Positions 16,141 to 26,098 of a stretch of 64,000 nt of DNA are shown piece by piece; within the stretch, counting starts at the first letter, position 1; each line of letters begins with the position of its first letter. The position numbers were made by a program, and so were the translations under genes. Source of the DNA: Gilliamella apis (GTDB lineage Bacteria; Pseudomonadota; Gammaproteobacteria; Enterobacterales; Orbaceae). The notes beneath the pieces were generated by a model. It searched no databases, had not been told where the DNA came from, and worked only from the letters and a program-made list of their open reading frames with translations. The stretch lies in the NCBI RefSeq assembly GCF_030758615.1, contig NZ_CP132381.1:744001-808000 (forward strand), given 5' to 3'.

Positions 16141-17037
16141 ATGTTATTTTCATCAAGGACAAAAGGCCACCTAATAGCACTCATGACAGTGTTTATTTGG
16201 GGAATCACTTATATTGCCACCAAAGTTTTACTGACAGATTTTAAACCTATTGAAATTCTCTTTTTCCGATTTACCTTAGGCTATATCACGCTTTGGTTAT
16301 TAGCCCCTCGCTTTTTCGCCTGGCAGGGGATTAAACAAGAGTTGATGTTCCTTGGCGCTGGATTTTGTGGTGTCACTTGTTATTTTCTTTGTGAAAATAT
16401 TGCTTTAACCTATACTACCGCATCAAATGTTGGTGTGATCACCACACTAGCTCCAGTCTTTACTGCTATATTGGCCATCTTCTTCCTTAAGGCTGAAAAA
16501 CCAGCGAAAGTATTTTATATTGGCTGTCTATTCGGCATGATAGGTATAGCCTTAATTAGCTTCAATGGTCAGTTTGTATTATCGGTTAATCCGCTTGGTG
16601 ATTTACTGGCGGTGTTTGCTTGCCTATTTTGGGCGTGTTATTCAATTTTAACTAAAAAAAGTAGTAACTATGGTTACAATATTATTTTATTGACGCGAAG
16701 ATTCTTTTTTTACGGTCTAATGTTTATGTTACCCGCACTGTATTTATTTGGTTTTGAATGGAATTTTTCTCGATTTGAGCAACCAATAAACTTAATGAAT
16801 ATCTTATTTTTAGGCGTCGGAGCTTCAGCTATCTGCTTTGCTTCTTGGAACTATGCTGTAAAATTAGTGGGGGCGGTCAAAATTAGCATCTATATCTATT
16901 TAGTGCCAATTTTGACAATTATTAATGCAGTATTAATTTTAGATGAACCTTTTACATGGATTGCGGCAATAGGTACCTTATTTACACTTGGTGGCGTATT
17001 CTTATCAGAAGGTAAAATCAAACTTAAAAAGCATTAA
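16141..17037 (+). CDS. EamA/DMT-family inner-membrane transporter
   Basis: A 298-residue protein with ten predicted membrane segments in two EamA repeats (HLIALMTVFIWGITYIATKV at the start; VNPLGDLLAVFACLFWACYSI opening the second half). Family members export amino acids or metabolites; the substrate is not predictable here. The C-terminal Lys-rich tail (KIKLKKH) would be cytoplasmic. It is preceded by the region with the candidate sRNA and ends at a convergent terminator. Confidence 0.83.
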   Translation: MLFSSRTKGHLIALMTVFIWGITYIATKVLLTDFKPIEILFFRFTLGYITLWLLAPRFFAWQGIKQELMFLGAGFCGVTCYFLCENIALTYTTASNVGVITTLAPVFTAILAIFFLKAEKPAKVFYIGCLFGMIGIALISFNGQFVLSVNPLGDLLAVFACLFWACYSILTKKSSNYGYNIILLTRRFFFYGLMFMLPALYLFGFEWNFSRFEQPINLMNILFLGVGASAICFASWNYAVKLVGAVKISIYIYLVPILTIINAVLILDEPFTWIAAIGTLFTLGGVFLSEGKIKLKKH

Positions 17038-17066
17038 TATTTTTATAATTTTTTATTAATGCTTTT
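17027..17066. terminator. Bidirectional terminator between DMT transporter and virJ
   Basis: AAAAGCATTAATA / TATTAATGCTTTT, a 13-bp perfect stem whose A/T ends provide a T-tail on either strand. It overlaps the transporter stop codon. Confidence 0.8.
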
Positions 17067-17096
17067 ATTTTAAAAATAATACCTAAAGTGCCACAT

Positions 17097-18377
17097 TTAT
17101 TGCATACGTTTGTCGATAGCTTGCATAATAATTTGCCCTAAGTGCGGATAATTTTCATCAAAATGATGCCCACCCGGTAGTTGAAATGCTTCGCCTTTCA
17201 TCTCTGGTTGTAGGCAACCGCTATCGTCTTTCTCTTCTGCACCATAGATACAGAATAATTTCTTTTCCGGAATCTGCGCAACCTCTGGTGCTGTTTTCAT
17301 TTCATCACCAGATTGCCCCAGCCAACCACTAACTTCTATTTCAAAATTAGCATCTTTAGAAAAAGCAATCATAATCAATGCTTGAACGCTTTGTTGATCT
17401 GCTTTGGATAAGCGATTATATAGTGCTGGTAAGATGTCACCCCCAAAAGAATAACCCGCTAGTACAAATTTATTCACCCCCCATTTATCACGGTATTCCT
17501 GCATTAAATAAGTAAGATCTTTAGCACTACGTTCAACCGAGCGATGTTGCCAAAAAAGTTTTAATGCATCGACACCAACCACCGAGTAACCATGTGCAGC
17601 CATATATTCTGCTGAAACTTTATCTAAATCTCGCCAACCACCATCACCTGAATAATAAAAGGTAACACTATTCGGATGTTGTGGATTACCTTTAGCTGGC
17701 AATTCAATCACAGGTAATGGTTCATGTTCACCAAATAAAATAGATGATAAATGTAAACTTAATAGTTCGGTTGGTGACGCTTGATACTCACCAATTGAGG
17801 TGGTTACTTTAATCTGTTTTTGTTGGCGAGGGAAAATAGCCACTTGTTCATCAGGTGGATTGTTCCAAATAACCTGCCATGTTCCATGGCTGGCCTGTGC
17901 AGGTAAAGGTGCGTCGCAATCTTTATGATCTAAAGTAAACTCAATGGATAAAGCTTTAGCATCATCATCTTGTTGTTTGCTTAACCAACGATAAGCGAAA
18001 GCTGCACCTTCTTGCATGCCGGCAACAGTAAATTTATCCTCATTTAAGATCTTCTTCGCTTGTTCAAAGCGTGTTTGTTGTTCGGCACAACTTCCTTGTG
18101 GTTGTAATTCAAATTGCACCAATTTAGCACCCATTGATTCAGATAAGGTTAATAATTGATTAGCGGTAAAGTGATTATCTTGTGTCGCAACAATTATTGC
18201 TGAAGCTTCTGCTGACTGTCTAGGGCTAGCAGATAAGATAGTAAAGTTTTGATTAATTGTAAAAGTATTAACCGAAGCAGTTCGTTGGTTTTTATAACTG
18301 TACCAACCTTTAGCAATACAAAATGTAATGAATACTAAAATAATGAATAATAAAACATAAAGTATGATTTTTTTCAT
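17097..18377 (-). CDS. virJ: AcvB/VirJ-family protein (probable lysyl-phosphatidylglycerol hydrolase)
   Basis: A 426-residue alpha/beta-hydrolase with an N-terminal membrane anchor or signal (residues 5-23). The VirJ domain begins at VTFYYSGDGGWRDLDKVSAEY, and the nucleophile Ser lies in LAGYSFGGDILPALYNRLS. Members of this family next to lpiA/mprF in Agrobacterium and Rhizobium hydrolyse lysyl-phosphatidylglycerol in the periplasm (established for AcvB). It lies 4 bp downstream of mprF on the same strand, so a synthesis/hydrolysis pair is the natural reading. The only clear Cys pairs are in the N-terminal half and the CIYGAEEKDDSGC segment near the end. Confidence 0.82.
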   Translation of the reverse strand: MKKIILYVLLFIILVFITFCIAKGWYSYKNQRTASVNTFTINQNFTILSASPRQSAEASAIIVATQDNHFTANQLLTLSESMGAKLVQFELQPQGSCAEQQTRFEQAKKILNEDKFTVAGMQEGAAFAYRWLSKQQDDDAKALSIEFTLDHKDCDAPLPAQASHGTWQVIWNNPPDEQVAIFPRQQKQIKVTTSIGEYQASPTELLSLHLSSILFGEHEPLPVIELPAKGNPQHPNSVTFYYSGDGGWRDLDKVSAEYMAAHGYSVVGVDALKLFWQHRSVERSAKDLTYLMQEYRDKWGVNKFVLAGYSFGGDILPALYNRLSKADQQSVQALIMIAFSKDANFEIEVSGWLGQSGDEMKTAPEVAQIPEKKLFCIYGAEEKDDSGCLQPEMKGEAFQLPGGHHFDENYPHLGQIIMQAIDKRMQ

Positions 18378-18381
18378 TTGA

Positions 18382-20985
18382 TTAGTTCTTCTGGTTAGTT
18401 AATGTTGTTTTGCCACCTGAAATTAACATGGTAGTATCAATTAAAGCAACTAAGGGGTCGAGTCCGGCAGGAACCGCCATATAACGGGGTTGCCAATGCG
18501 TTGCAAATTTTTCTTTAAACTGGCGTAGGCCTTGGAAGTTATAAAATCGGCCACCTCGGCGAAAGACTAATGCGCCTAAACGTTGGATCATTGGTGCACC
18601 ACGTCTTCTTTGCATGCCGGCAAGTGGTACCATTCCCAAACTAAAATACTGATAACCTTTTTCTTTATAATGTAAAATTAAACCAACCATTAAAAACTCC
18701 ATGGTCGATTTTGGAATATCTTGTAAAACTCGCATTAGATCAATACTAGCACTATAGTTTTGCTTGGTTTCTAATAAATTCACAAAAGCAATAATTTTCC
18801 CCTGATATTCAATTGCGGCAACCGTGAAATTATCTAAATAGGATTTAGAAAAAGCCCCTAATGAGAATTTTTTCTCTTTGGTATGTTTATTTTTTAACCA
18901 TGAATCGGAGACGGCTTTCAATTCATCAATTGGTGCAGTACCCGGTGGATAAAATCTTAAACTAAGCCCATCCCGTAGCCCACGGTTCCAAGTATATCGA
19001 AGATCTTTATATCCCTTAGAGGTTAAATCAAACTCTTTTAAATTAACTAAGGCTTCTTCACCAAGTTTGACAATTCGAAGACCAATATCCATATAAAATG
19101 GTAAATTGTTTGCTTTAACTTGGTAGAAAACCGGACGTAAATGGTGTTGATCACAAAGATCTCTAAATGCCCAGATTAAATCAGCCCGAGCAGCGCTATC
19201 ATTGCCAATAGGATCATATAGCGCAACCATGCTTCTTCCTCGCCTTGCATACATAATGAAAGCAGTATGTGATTGATTGAAGAGCAGTGACTTATCACCA
19301 CTCATCGCTAATCCGCCTTCAGGTTGTTTTGAGTTAAGCATGATTTGATAGGCTTCACTTAATTCCTCTTCAGTAGGAATCGTTAAGATAGGTAATGCTG
19401 GTTTAAATGACCAAAATAACATTACGCTACTCAATAAGATAAAACTACCTAATGCTGCACGTAATGCTCGGGGAACTCGGCTATCTAACTCAAATTGCCA
19501 CCATAAATCATGGCTGTAAGGAATATCTTGATAAATAAATAAGATTAGCCAAACAAATAAGGCAATTAAACCAAAACTGACTACAAAGGATTTTAGTGAG
19601 AAAGGTAAAATACTTAATCGGCTTTTACGATAAAAAGCATGTCTAAAATTGATTAATAGTATGGCTATTACTAATAATGTCGCTGCTTCGATCCAGTGTA
19701 AACCTCTTAGCAACGAGCAGATACTGCCTAATATCAACAAAATAACCGATACTCCCCATGCCGAATAAAGTCTGCGACGTAATCCTACCGCCATTAGTAG
19801 GCATAAAATTCCGATTAAACTTGCGGTTAAATGAGCAAAATTGACAATTTTTTTCGGAAAAAAAGTGCTGACGAAATCATGATTAAAGCCAGGTGTAACA
19901 CTTGAAAACATCATGACTGCTCCGGCAAAAAATACCGTGGTGGCCATAATCGTTGCCGCAATACCGGTATCGGTTTCCTTAACTTGTGGCGCGGTTAACA
20001 AGTGTTTTCCTTCGTTAATTAGCAGTAAAATTCCGGCAGGAATCAATGGTAATATGATATAAATTAGACGGTAAATGACCAAAGCAACCGTTAATGATGC
20101 AGTATCAATTTGTGATGAAAATGCCGCTAATATAACCGCTTCAAATATGCCAACTCCACCAGGAACATGACTAAGTATCCCAGCAACTAATGCCAAGATA
20201 TAAATCATAATAAAGGTAATAAAGTTTGGTTGATTCGGGAGTAAAAAATAGAGAATAGCACCGGCTAAAATGGCATCGATTAAGGTAATTAAAAATTGTC
20301 CACTGGCTAATTGCCAGTTAGGTAAACGGATCTGCCAATGGAAAATTTGATATAGCCAAGTATCTTTATTGGGTTTTTCTGCTAATCGGTGCGCATGTAA
20401 AAATAACAATACACCAGCATAAATGATCAATACTGCACTAGCGATTAATTCAATAGTGATTACCGAGATATGTAGCGCTAGCATGGTATTTTGTATATGT
20501 ATTAATGCAGCAATTGTGGCAATTAAAGGTAATGTAAGGCCTAACGAAAGGCTAACAAAAATCGACATGCGAGCAACATCTATGGTGGTTAATCCATATT
20601 TAAAGTAGAGCCGACAACGAATTGCACCGCCGGATAGGGCGGATAACCCGACTGCATTACCAATGGCGGAGGCACAAATTGCACCAGTAGCTATTGTCGA
20701 TGGTTTTAAATCAACGCCTGCATATCGTGCGGCTGACCATTCATAACCCATCAACATAATATAACTCGCTATCGCCGATAGACATGCTAGTAAAATTGCA
20801 TGGTAAGGCAGTTTATGCAGAGCTGATTGTAAATCGCTAAGGTTAATTGATTGTAATAAATGCCAACACACAACCAGTGCGATACAAAAAATAGTGAGTC
20901 CAAATAGTAGAGCGATAAATTGACGATATCGAGTGAAACATTCTATAAGTTGCCAAGGCAAAACTTTGCGTGCTGATATTTTCAC
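18382..20985 (-). CDS. mprF: Phosphatidylglycerol lysyltransferase MprF (LpiA)
   Basis: An 867-residue bifunctional enzyme. Residues 1-530 hold about 14 membrane segments with the flippase motif region (SALSGGAIRCRLYFKYGLT, HVPGGVGIFEAVIL); residues 560-850 are the DUF2156 aminoacyl-tRNA-dependent transferase (GDKSLLFNQSHTAFIMYARRG, then SLGMVPLAG). It transfers lysine from lysyl-tRNA to phosphatidylglycerol and flips the product, lowering envelope charge and raising resistance to cationic peptides. The length is normal for MprF. It forms a two-gene operon with virJ. Lysine as the amino acid is inferred from the family and the AcvB partner. Confidence 0.92.
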   Translation of the reverse strand: MKISARKVLPWQLIECFTRYRQFIALLFGLTIFCIALVVCWHLLQSINLSDLQSALHKLPYHAILLACLSAIASYIMLMGYEWSAARYAGVDLKPSTIATGAICASAIGNAVGLSALSGGAIRCRLYFKYGLTTIDVARMSIFVSLSLGLTLPLIATIAALIHIQNTMLALHISVITIELIASAVLIIYAGVLLFLHAHRLAEKPNKDTWLYQIFHWQIRLPNWQLASGQFLITLIDAILAGAILYFLLPNQPNFITFIMIYILALVAGILSHVPGGVGIFEAVILAAFSSQIDTASLTVALVIYRLIYIILPLIPAGILLLINEGKHLLTAPQVKETDTGIAATIMATTVFFAGAVMMFSSVTPGFNHDFVSTFFPKKIVNFAHLTASLIGILCLLMAVGLRRRLYSAWGVSVILLILGSICSLLRGLHWIEAATLLVIAILLINFRHAFYRKSRLSILPFSLKSFVVSFGLIALFVWLILFIYQDIPYSHDLWWQFELDSRVPRALRAALGSFILLSSVMLFWSFKPALPILTIPTEEELSEAYQIMLNSKQPEGGLAMSGDKSLLFNQSHTAFIMYARRGRSMVALYDPIGNDSAARADLIWAFRDLCDQHHLRPVFYQVKANNLPFYMDIGLRIVKLGEEALVNLKEFDLTSKGYKDLRYTWNRGLRDGLSLRFYPPGTAPIDELKAVSDSWLKNKHTKEKKFSLGAFSKSYLDNFTVAAIEYQGKIIAFVNLLETKQNYSASIDLMRVLQDIPKSTMEFLMVGLILHYKEKGYQYFSLGMVPLAGMQRRRGAPMIQRLGALVFRRGGRFYNFQGLRQFKEKFATHWQPRYMAVPAGLDPLVALIDTTMLISGGKTTLTNQKN

Positions 20986-21326
20986 TTAATCAACTCCAGT
21001 TATTTGCATTGATAATAAATTGTGATTGGAGCATTCTACCTTTCGTAATTAGTGAAAACAATCGAAAGAAATTAAAAAAAATATAAAAAAAACATTAAAT
21101 GCAAGGAATTTTTGGCAAATCAGTCTAAATAATCATCAATAATGATATTAAATATAATTTTTAACTCATTTTAAATTGATTTTTCTGGTTTTATGCAAGA
21201 ATAAATGACTGATTGATAAAGTATTAACTAAAACCATCAATAGCGATTAGATTTTAACTGCGGTAATATACATAATATCTCGATCAAATATAATCTATCA
21301 TTACTATTTTTAATTAAGCTAATAAA
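20986..21326. other. Intergenic region between divergent mprF and HD gene
   Basis: 340 bp, very AT-rich. It must contain both promoters; I see no clear regulator site or RNA gene. Confidence 0.4.
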
Positions 21327-21995
21327 ATGACCAACCGAATAACTGCCCAACAACAACTAATTCTTAATTCGATTAAACTATTTGTTCGACAAAAGCTTTC
21401 GCATGATTTTTCGGGTCATGATATGGCGCATATTGAACGAGTTGTAAAATTAGCCGAAAAAATCCTTAATGATCAGCCACAAGCAGATGCATTTATTGTA
21501 TTGATGAGTGCTTACTTGCATGATGTCATTGATGAGAAAGTGGTTGAGGATGTTGATAAAGCAATAATTGAATTGCGTGATTATCTGCAATTATTAAAGA
21601 TAACCACTAACGAGATTAACGCTATTTTTGCTATTATCGAAAATATGTCTTATCGGAAAAATCTTTTGCAAAAAAACGAGTTATCGTTGGAAGGACAAAT
21701 AGTTCAAGATGCTGACCGTCTTGATGCTATTGGCGCAATAGGTATTGGCCGTACTTTTTATTATGGTGGTAATAAACATAATATTATGCACGATCCAAAC
21801 ATTCCACCGCGAACGAAACTTAATGAAGACAATTACAAACAGCCCAATACAGTAATTAATCACTTCTATGAAAAACTATTTTTACTCAAAGATATAATGA
21901 ATACTGACACAGCTAAACGGATTGCTGAACAACGGCATAAAATTTTAGTTGAATTTGTTAATCAATTTGAGCAAGAGTGGCTGAATAACGATTAA
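21327..21995 (+). CDS. HD-domain phosphohydrolase (YedJ/YpgQ type)
   Basis: A 222-residue metal-dependent phosphohydrolase. HD-superfamily residues are visible: His in FSGHDMAHIERVV near residue 32, the HD pair in SAYLHDVIDEKV near 70, and Asp in VQDADRLDAIGAIGIGR near 130. This combination matches YedJ/YpgQ-like proteins, some of which act as (deoxy)nucleotide pyrophosphohydrolases. The real substrate here is unknown. It is a single gene, convergent with an AEC transporter. Confidence 0.85.
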   Translation: MTNRITAQQQLILNSIKLFVRQKLSHDFSGHDMAHIERVVKLAEKILNDQPQADAFIVLMSAYLHDVIDEKVVEDVDKAIIELRDYLQLLKITTNEINAIFAIIENMSYRKNLLQKNELSLEGQIVQDADRLDAIGAIGIGRTFYYGGNKHNIMHDPNIPPRTKLNEDNYKQPNTVINHFYEKLFLLKDIMNTDTAKRIAEQRHKILVEFVNQFEQEWLNND

Positions 21996-22007
21996 ATTTT
22001 ATCAAAA

Positions 22008-22036
22008 CTAAATCCTGACGATTAATCAGGATTTAG
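22008..22036. terminator. Bidirectional terminator between HD gene and AEC transporter
   Basis: An 11-bp perfect stem, CTAAATCCTGA / TCAGGATTTAG, with a 7-nt loop between convergent stops. The T-runs are short. Confidence 0.75.
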
Positions 22037-22074
22037 CTAGCTGATTTTCAAACTCTTTAAGGCATCGCTTCTAT

Positions 22075-22998
22075 TTAAAAGGGAATTGGTGCACCAACTA
22101 AAGAGAGTACGATTGGTAATGTAATTAAACTCAATAAAGTACTGACTAAAGTAGCACTTGATACCAGTGCTGGGTTAGTATCAAATTGAACTGACATTAA
22201 TGTGGTATTGGCCGCACTTGGCATTGCCGCTAGAACAATAAGGATTTGTTTTGCCATTGGGGTAATAGGCATAAAATAGACCATGGCAAAAGCGACCAGC
22301 GGAGATATAACCATCCTCGTTACTAAAGCAAAAGAAAGTTTTGGATAATCAAGTTGTTTAATTTTGATTTTGGCCAATTGCATGCCCAAAATAATCATAA
22401 TTATCACAATGGAAGAATCACCGATCATACTAATTGAAGTCATAATCGATTTTGATAATGGTATTTGACACAGTTGGAAAAGAATACCAGCAAAGGCACC
22501 ATAGGCAACCGGCATTCTAATTACTTTGTTAATGACATCTTTTTGACTGACAATATCACTATGTGTGCTGCCCTTGGCTGCATAATAGATGCCAACAGTG
22601 CTCATAACAAATTGTTGTAACACCATCATTATGACACCTAGATCAAAACCGATCGTGCCAAAAAAAACCAGTAGTACTGGTGTACCATAATTACCATTGT
22701 TCATAAAACACGAACTCAAAATCATTGCACAGCGTTGTTTGACCGAATACTTCATTATCATTGACCAGATGCTGACAATAAGAACCAAGGAAAAACAGAG
22801 TCCAATGAGATAAGCAATATAGATTAAATAATCGCTGGTTAAGGTATGTGTATAAAATGTTTTAAATGCCAAAAAGGGTGATAACACATATAGCGACATT
22901 TTTGAGAGATTAGCAACATCAAAATTAAGAATCTTTTGACCAATAAATCCAACAATAAAAATACAAAAAATAGGAAACAAAATAAGGAAAAATTGCAT
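22075..22998 (-). CDS. AEC-family (auxin efflux carrier-like) transporter
   Basis: A 307-residue, ten-segment membrane protein. The N-terminus (FFLILFPIFCIFIVGFIGQKI) and the central SSCFMNNGNYGTPVLLVFFG segment with the NNGN(Y)G(T)P motif are diagnostic of the AEC/YfdV family; the C-terminal PSAANTTLMSVQF motif mirrors it. Bacterial members export or exchange carboxylates such as malate. The substrate is not predictable. It sits 27 bp downstream of glnD on the same strand and may share its transcript. Confidence 0.85.
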   Translation of the reverse strand: MQFFLILFPIFCIFIVGFIGQKILNFDVANLSKMSLYVLSPFLAFKTFYTHTLTSDYLIYIAYLIGLCFSLVLIVSIWSMIMKYSVKQRCAMILSSCFMNNGNYGTPVLLVFFGTIGFDLGVIMMVLQQFVMSTVGIYYAAKGSTHSDIVSQKDVINKVIRMPVAYGAFAGILFQLCQIPLSKSIMTSISMIGDSSIVIIMIILGMQLAKIKIKQLDYPKLSFALVTRMVISPLVAFAMVYFMPITPMAKQILIVLAAMPSAANTTLMSVQFDTNPALVSSATLVSTLLSLITLPIVLSLVGAPIPF

Positions 22999-23025
22999 AA
23001 TTTTAACTTTAAACTTTTTGGTTAA

Positions 23026-25689
23026 TTAATTTATTGAATCAATAGTTTCAACTATCGATTCGGTTAGTTTTTGACAGGTGTTATCATCAAGGGCTTTATT
23101 GTGTTTATCGGTTAGAATAAACAGATCTTCAATATGTTCGCCAATTGTGGCTATTTTAGCACTGCTTAGCGATAAGTCTAATTTTGCAAACACTTCACCA
23201 ACACAAGCAAGTAAACCCGGTTTATCAAGCGCAATGAGTTCCATATAAGTTTGGTTTTCGTTAAATGACGAAATAAAGTTGACTTGTGTTGGTACAGAAA
23301 ACGAACGTAGTCGCTGTTTAGCCGGTTTTATTGTCACGCCTTTGTAGACTGATTGATGTAGTACTTTATGTAGCGCTTGGATAATATCTTGATGTCGATT
23401 TTCTGGCACAATTTGCCCATTAGGTTCAAGCACAATAAAGGTATCTAATGCAAATCCATTTTTATTAGTAATAATCAATGCATCATGAATACTCAAATTT
23501 AACATACTTAACGCATTACATGCTGCGGCAAATAAAAAAGGTCTATCAGATGAGTAGATGATGATTTCGCTGCCACCATGATATGGATTGGAATTAATCG
23601 AAACTAATGTTTGATTCAAATCATGATTTAATAATAGTTGAGCGTGCCAAACGATCTGTTCAGCGCTATAGCGCAAAAAGTAATCGACACGATAATCTTG
23701 CCAAAGGTTTTTTATCATTTGCTCGTCGTAATTTTGTGCCAGCAATTCAGTTAGTGCTTGTTGTTTATGTTGACGAGCAACACTTCGTTGTTCTGGTATT
23801 TGATGAATGCCCGAATCAAATGATCGTTTAGCGGTTAAGTAGAGCTCACGCATTAAGCTCTGCTTCCAACTATTCCATAAGGTTTCATTAGTAGCACAAA
23901 CATCGGCAACCGTTAAACAGAGTAAATAATGTAAACGGCGTTTGCTTTTTACTAATTGAATAAATTCGCGAATAACATCGGGATCTTGGAGATCTCGACT
24001 TTGCGCAGTTACCGACATCAATAAATGATAACGAACTAACCAAACAATCAAATCGGTATCTTTCGCATCGAGTTCATGTAATTGACAAAAAGATTCGACT
24101 AATTTAGCGCCTATTTCCGAGTGATCACCATGTCGACCTTTGCCAATATCATGGAATAATCCCGTTATTACCAGTAATTCAGGTTTAGATAGTTTGGCAA
24201 ATACAGTTGAACTATTAGGATGTTTTTCTTTACCCACTTCGGTTTTTAAACGATCGAGTTCTAGCAATAAGCGGATAGTATGTTCGTCGACCGTATAAGC
24301 ATGAAACAGATCAAATTGCATCATGCCTGAGATTTGCTGCCAACCAGGTATATACACCGCCAAAATACCATATTGATGCATTGGCAAAATGGCTTTTTTA
24401 ATTGCATCTGGATGTTTGATGATTTTCATAAACAATGTTCTTGCTTCTGGCGTTTCACTAAGTAAATAATTGAGTCTTCGTCTTGCAGAACGAAGTTGCC
24501 TAATCGTATTAGAATATAATCCTGTAATTTGCGGATTAAGCAAAATTGTATAAAACAGATTGAGGATCATCAGCGGGTTATCAGTAAACACGCTGTTATG
24601 TTTAACATCAATTAGGTTGCCTCTGACTTGAAAATGTTGATCAATATCATAGGTCTTTTGTGATGAGTAACGTTTTAATAATGACTCATCAAATAGTTGT
24701 AAAAGCATTTGGTTGAGTTCGGTAATATTATGCGCAACACGATAATAATCATGCATCATATTTTCAACCGGTGTATTGCCTTCACCACTATAGCCCAACA
24801 TTTTAGCGATACTTAGTTGACGATCGAATAATAAACGATTGTCATAGCGGTTGATCACGCAGTGAAGCGCAAAGCGCATGCGCCATAAAAATTTGCGGCA
24901 AGTCTTAAATTCGGCCACTTCTTCTGGCGTTAAATAGTCAAACTGGGCAATTTTTTTTAAAAACTCTCCGCCAAAATGTCGGATTGCAACCCATTGGATG
25001 ATTTGCATATCACGTAAACCACCTGGACTATTTTTTAGATCTGGCTCTAAATTATAGGTAGTGCTGTGATATTGTTGGTGTCTTTCTTGTTGCTCTTGCA
25101 TTTTGGCTTGATAAAAAGCTGGAGAAGGCCAGATTTTATCGCTAAAAATTTCACTGCGGAGCTTATTAAGTAATGACTCACTTCCGGCAATTAATCTTGA
25201 TTCAATTAAGTTTGTCATGATAGTGATATCATTTTTAGCTTCTTGCAAGCAGGTTTTTAACGTTCTAACGCTGTGGCCAATATCAAAATGCAGATCCCAA
25301 AGTAGACGGACTAAATCACCAATTTGTTTTTCCAGTTGTTTGGTTAGTGAGTTATCACTTAGTATCAAAATATCAATATCGGATAATGGATGAAGTTCGG
25401 TTCGACCATAACCACCAACTGCAATCAGTGCAATGCGATTTTGTTTAAACAGCGATGAAACTTGTTCGGGAATTCGATAATAATGCCATAATCGTTGAAG
25501 TAGCTGATCAATAAACTGACTGCGCAGATGAACTAAGTCATCAATATCGGCGTTATTTTTAAATTGGGTCACTGACCATTGTTGAAACGCATTTAGTTGC
25601 TGTTTTAGATAGGGGACAGTTATTTGCTCATCACTAAAATCAAGCGGAGAGATAGAATAAAACAAATGCGCATCAGTCATAGTCATCAT
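23026..25689 (-). CDS. glnD: Bifunctional PII uridylyltransferase/uridylyl-removing enzyme
   Basis: An 887-residue nitrogen sensor (E. coli GlnD 890 aa) that uridylylates PII when glutamine is low and removes UMP when it is high. Domains in order: nucleotidyltransferase (GGYGRTELHPLSDIDIL near residue 92), helical linker, HD hydrolase (GLFHDIGKGRHGDHSEIGAK near 510), and two C-terminal ACT domains (DRPFLFAAACNALSMLNLSI and LDKPGLLACVGEVFAKLDLSL). All motifs are intact. Two or three Met codons cluster at the start. It works upstream of NtrC, whose gene begins this window. Confidence 0.95.
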   Translation of the reverse strand: MMTMTDAHLFYSISPLDFSDEQITVPYLKQQLNAFQQWSVTQFKNNADIDDLVHLRSQFIDQLLQRLWHYYRIPEQVSSLFKQNRIALIAVGGYGRTELHPLSDIDILILSDNSLTKQLEKQIGDLVRLLWDLHFDIGHSVRTLKTCLQEAKNDITIMTNLIESRLIAGSESLLNKLRSEIFSDKIWPSPAFYQAKMQEQQERHQQYHSTTYNLEPDLKNSPGGLRDMQIIQWVAIRHFGGEFLKKIAQFDYLTPEEVAEFKTCRKFLWRMRFALHCVINRYDNRLLFDRQLSIAKMLGYSGEGNTPVENMMHDYYRVAHNITELNQMLLQLFDESLLKRYSSQKTYDIDQHFQVRGNLIDVKHNSVFTDNPLMILNLFYTILLNPQITGLYSNTIRQLRSARRRLNYLLSETPEARTLFMKIIKHPDAIKKAILPMHQYGILAVYIPGWQQISGMMQFDLFHAYTVDEHTIRLLLELDRLKTEVGKEKHPNSSTVFAKLSKPELLVITGLFHDIGKGRHGDHSEIGAKLVESFCQLHELDAKDTDLIVWLVRYHLLMSVTAQSRDLQDPDVIREFIQLVKSKRRLHYLLCLTVADVCATNETLWNSWKQSLMRELYLTAKRSFDSGIHQIPEQRSVARQHKQQALTELLAQNYDEQMIKNLWQDYRVDYFLRYSAEQIVWHAQLLLNHDLNQTLVSINSNPYHGGSEIIIYSSDRPFLFAAACNALSMLNLSIHDALIITNKNGFALDTFIVLEPNGQIVPENRHQDIIQALHKVLHQSVYKGVTIKPAKQRLRSFSVPTQVNFISSFNENQTYMELIALDKPGLLACVGEVFAKLDLSLSSAKIATIGEHIEDLFILTDKHNKALDDNTCQKLTESIVETIDSIN

Positions 25690-25835
25690 ATCAAATTAGC
25701 AAAATCGAATTGTTATATCGTCCACCGATTTTAAAGCAGTGTCAAGCTGGAATGACAACAGTTTTCATACAATAACATTAAGCAATAACGTTTATTCAAT
25801 CCATTCGCGACTTTTAAAATTGATGAGTAAATATT

Positions 25836-25880
25836 TTTTGTAAAAATAATTGAGGAGTCTATACCGTCAAATAGTGTTTA
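25836..25880 (+). repeat. Imperfect direct repeat, copy 1
   Basis: Shares about 40 of 45 positions with 26012-26056. The first 19 bases are identical, then single changes occur inside AGTCTATACC and TCAAATA blocks. The second copy starts 176 bp further on. Confidence 0.75.
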
Positions 25881-26011
25881 TTTAGGAAAAATAGTAAGTT
25901 AAATAACTTAATGTGAATGTTCCATGACACAATTTATTTAGAATTATTAACAATAAAAACGAGTTGATAAAAATAGTTATGCCACATGCTTATAAAATGT
26001 ATTATTTAAGA

Positions 26012-26056
26012 TTTTGTAAAAATAATTGAGAAGTCTATACCATCAAATATGATTTA
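26012..26056 (+). repeat. Imperfect direct repeat, copy 2
   Basis: Partner of 25836-25880. The flanks of the two copies are dissimilar, so this is a short dispersed or tandem-duplicated segment, not a long duplication. Confidence 0.75.
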
Positions 26057-26098
26057 TTGCGGGTAAATAAGAGTATTAAATCAGTTAAGCTTGATTTT

